Positions 13,671-13,776 of a DNA stretch of 13,776 nucleotides are shown here, in pieces. Under the pieces are notes generated by a model that was not told the origin of the DNA, made no database searches, and saw only the letters and a list, made by a program, of their open reading frames with translations. The stretch comes from an uncultured Collinsella sp. (GTDB taxonomy: Bacteria > Actinomycetota > Coriobacteriia > Coriobacteriales > Coriobacteriaceae): assembly GCA_900539035.1 (NCBI GenBank), contig UQAU01000044.1:1-13776 (forward strand), given 5' to 3'. A program made the position numbers and the translations under genes. The first letter of the stretch is position 1. Each line of letters starts with the position of its first letter.

Positions 13671-13776
13671 GGAGGGGTTGCCCGCTGGGCTCCGGGGCGG
13701 GGGGTTAGGTTGCGGGGGGACAGTGCGGGTCACCACCGGGGGGCGCATTAGTGGGCGGCGGGTGGTGGGGGCGTGG
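13671..13776 (+). other. G-rich tract at right edge, quadruplex-prone
   Basis: The plus strand holds many G-runs: GGGG-C-GGGGGG near 13693-13703, GGGGGG near 13715, GGG, GGGGGG, GGG, GGG and GGGGG. Loops between runs are 1 to 9 bases, so G-quadruplexes are possible. CACCACC and GGTGGTG near 13731-13768 form a 7-bp inverted repeat. No gene is supported. It sits upstream of the ABC promoter and continues beyond the window. Confidence 0.35.

Overview
The window reads as high-GC, Gram-positive, bacterial DNA. Gene content fits an anaerobic actinobacterium of the class Coriobacteriia, most likely a Collinsella or close relative: a fructose-type PTS, a split transketolase, a Gram-positive EndA-like nuclease, an extra EF-G paralogue and a twin-arginine lipoprotein. 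The taxon is inferred from gene style, not proven. No tRNA, rRNA, CRISPR array, transposase or phage gene was seen.

Region 1 (about 200-6400, minus strand) is a sugar locus. In transcription order it encodes a PTS EIIBC permease, a GatZ/KbaZ-family protein, a small transaldolase, transketolase N-terminal and C-terminal halves, and a separate PTS EIIA. The transketolase halves overlap as TAATG, and EIIA follows 12 nt later with its RBS overlapping the previous stop. The earlier gaps hold RNA structure: interlocking inverted repeats between EIIBC and the GatZ-like gene, a strong terminator just before transaldolase, and a hairpin before transketolase. A divergent LacI-family gene (6686-7696, plus) across a repeat-rich intergenic region is the likely regulator. 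The model is PTS import and phosphorylation of a ketose or sugar alcohol, conversion by the GatZ-like enzyme (possibly a ketose-phosphate epimerase, since no GatY partner is present), and entry into the non-oxidative pentose phosphate pathway. This is the best candidate for an undescribed pathway here.

Region 2 (7816-8799, plus) is a membrane-anchored DNA/RNA non-specific endonuclease of the EndA-like family with a low-complexity stalk. It converges on region 3 at a terminator at 8861-8893.

Region 3 (8928-11003, minus) is an EF-G paralogue whose domains II-V look intact but whose GTPase motifs are strongly altered. It has an unusually long upstream stretch with a weak candidate promoter.

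Region 4 (11247-13669, minus) is a compact polar amino-acid ABC importer: Tat-type lipoprotein binding protein, permease and ATPase, with overlapping starts and stops. It has a good promoter, three CACTTTA/TAAAGTG elements around that promoter, and a clear terminator. The last 100 bases are a very G-rich tract with no recognisable gene.
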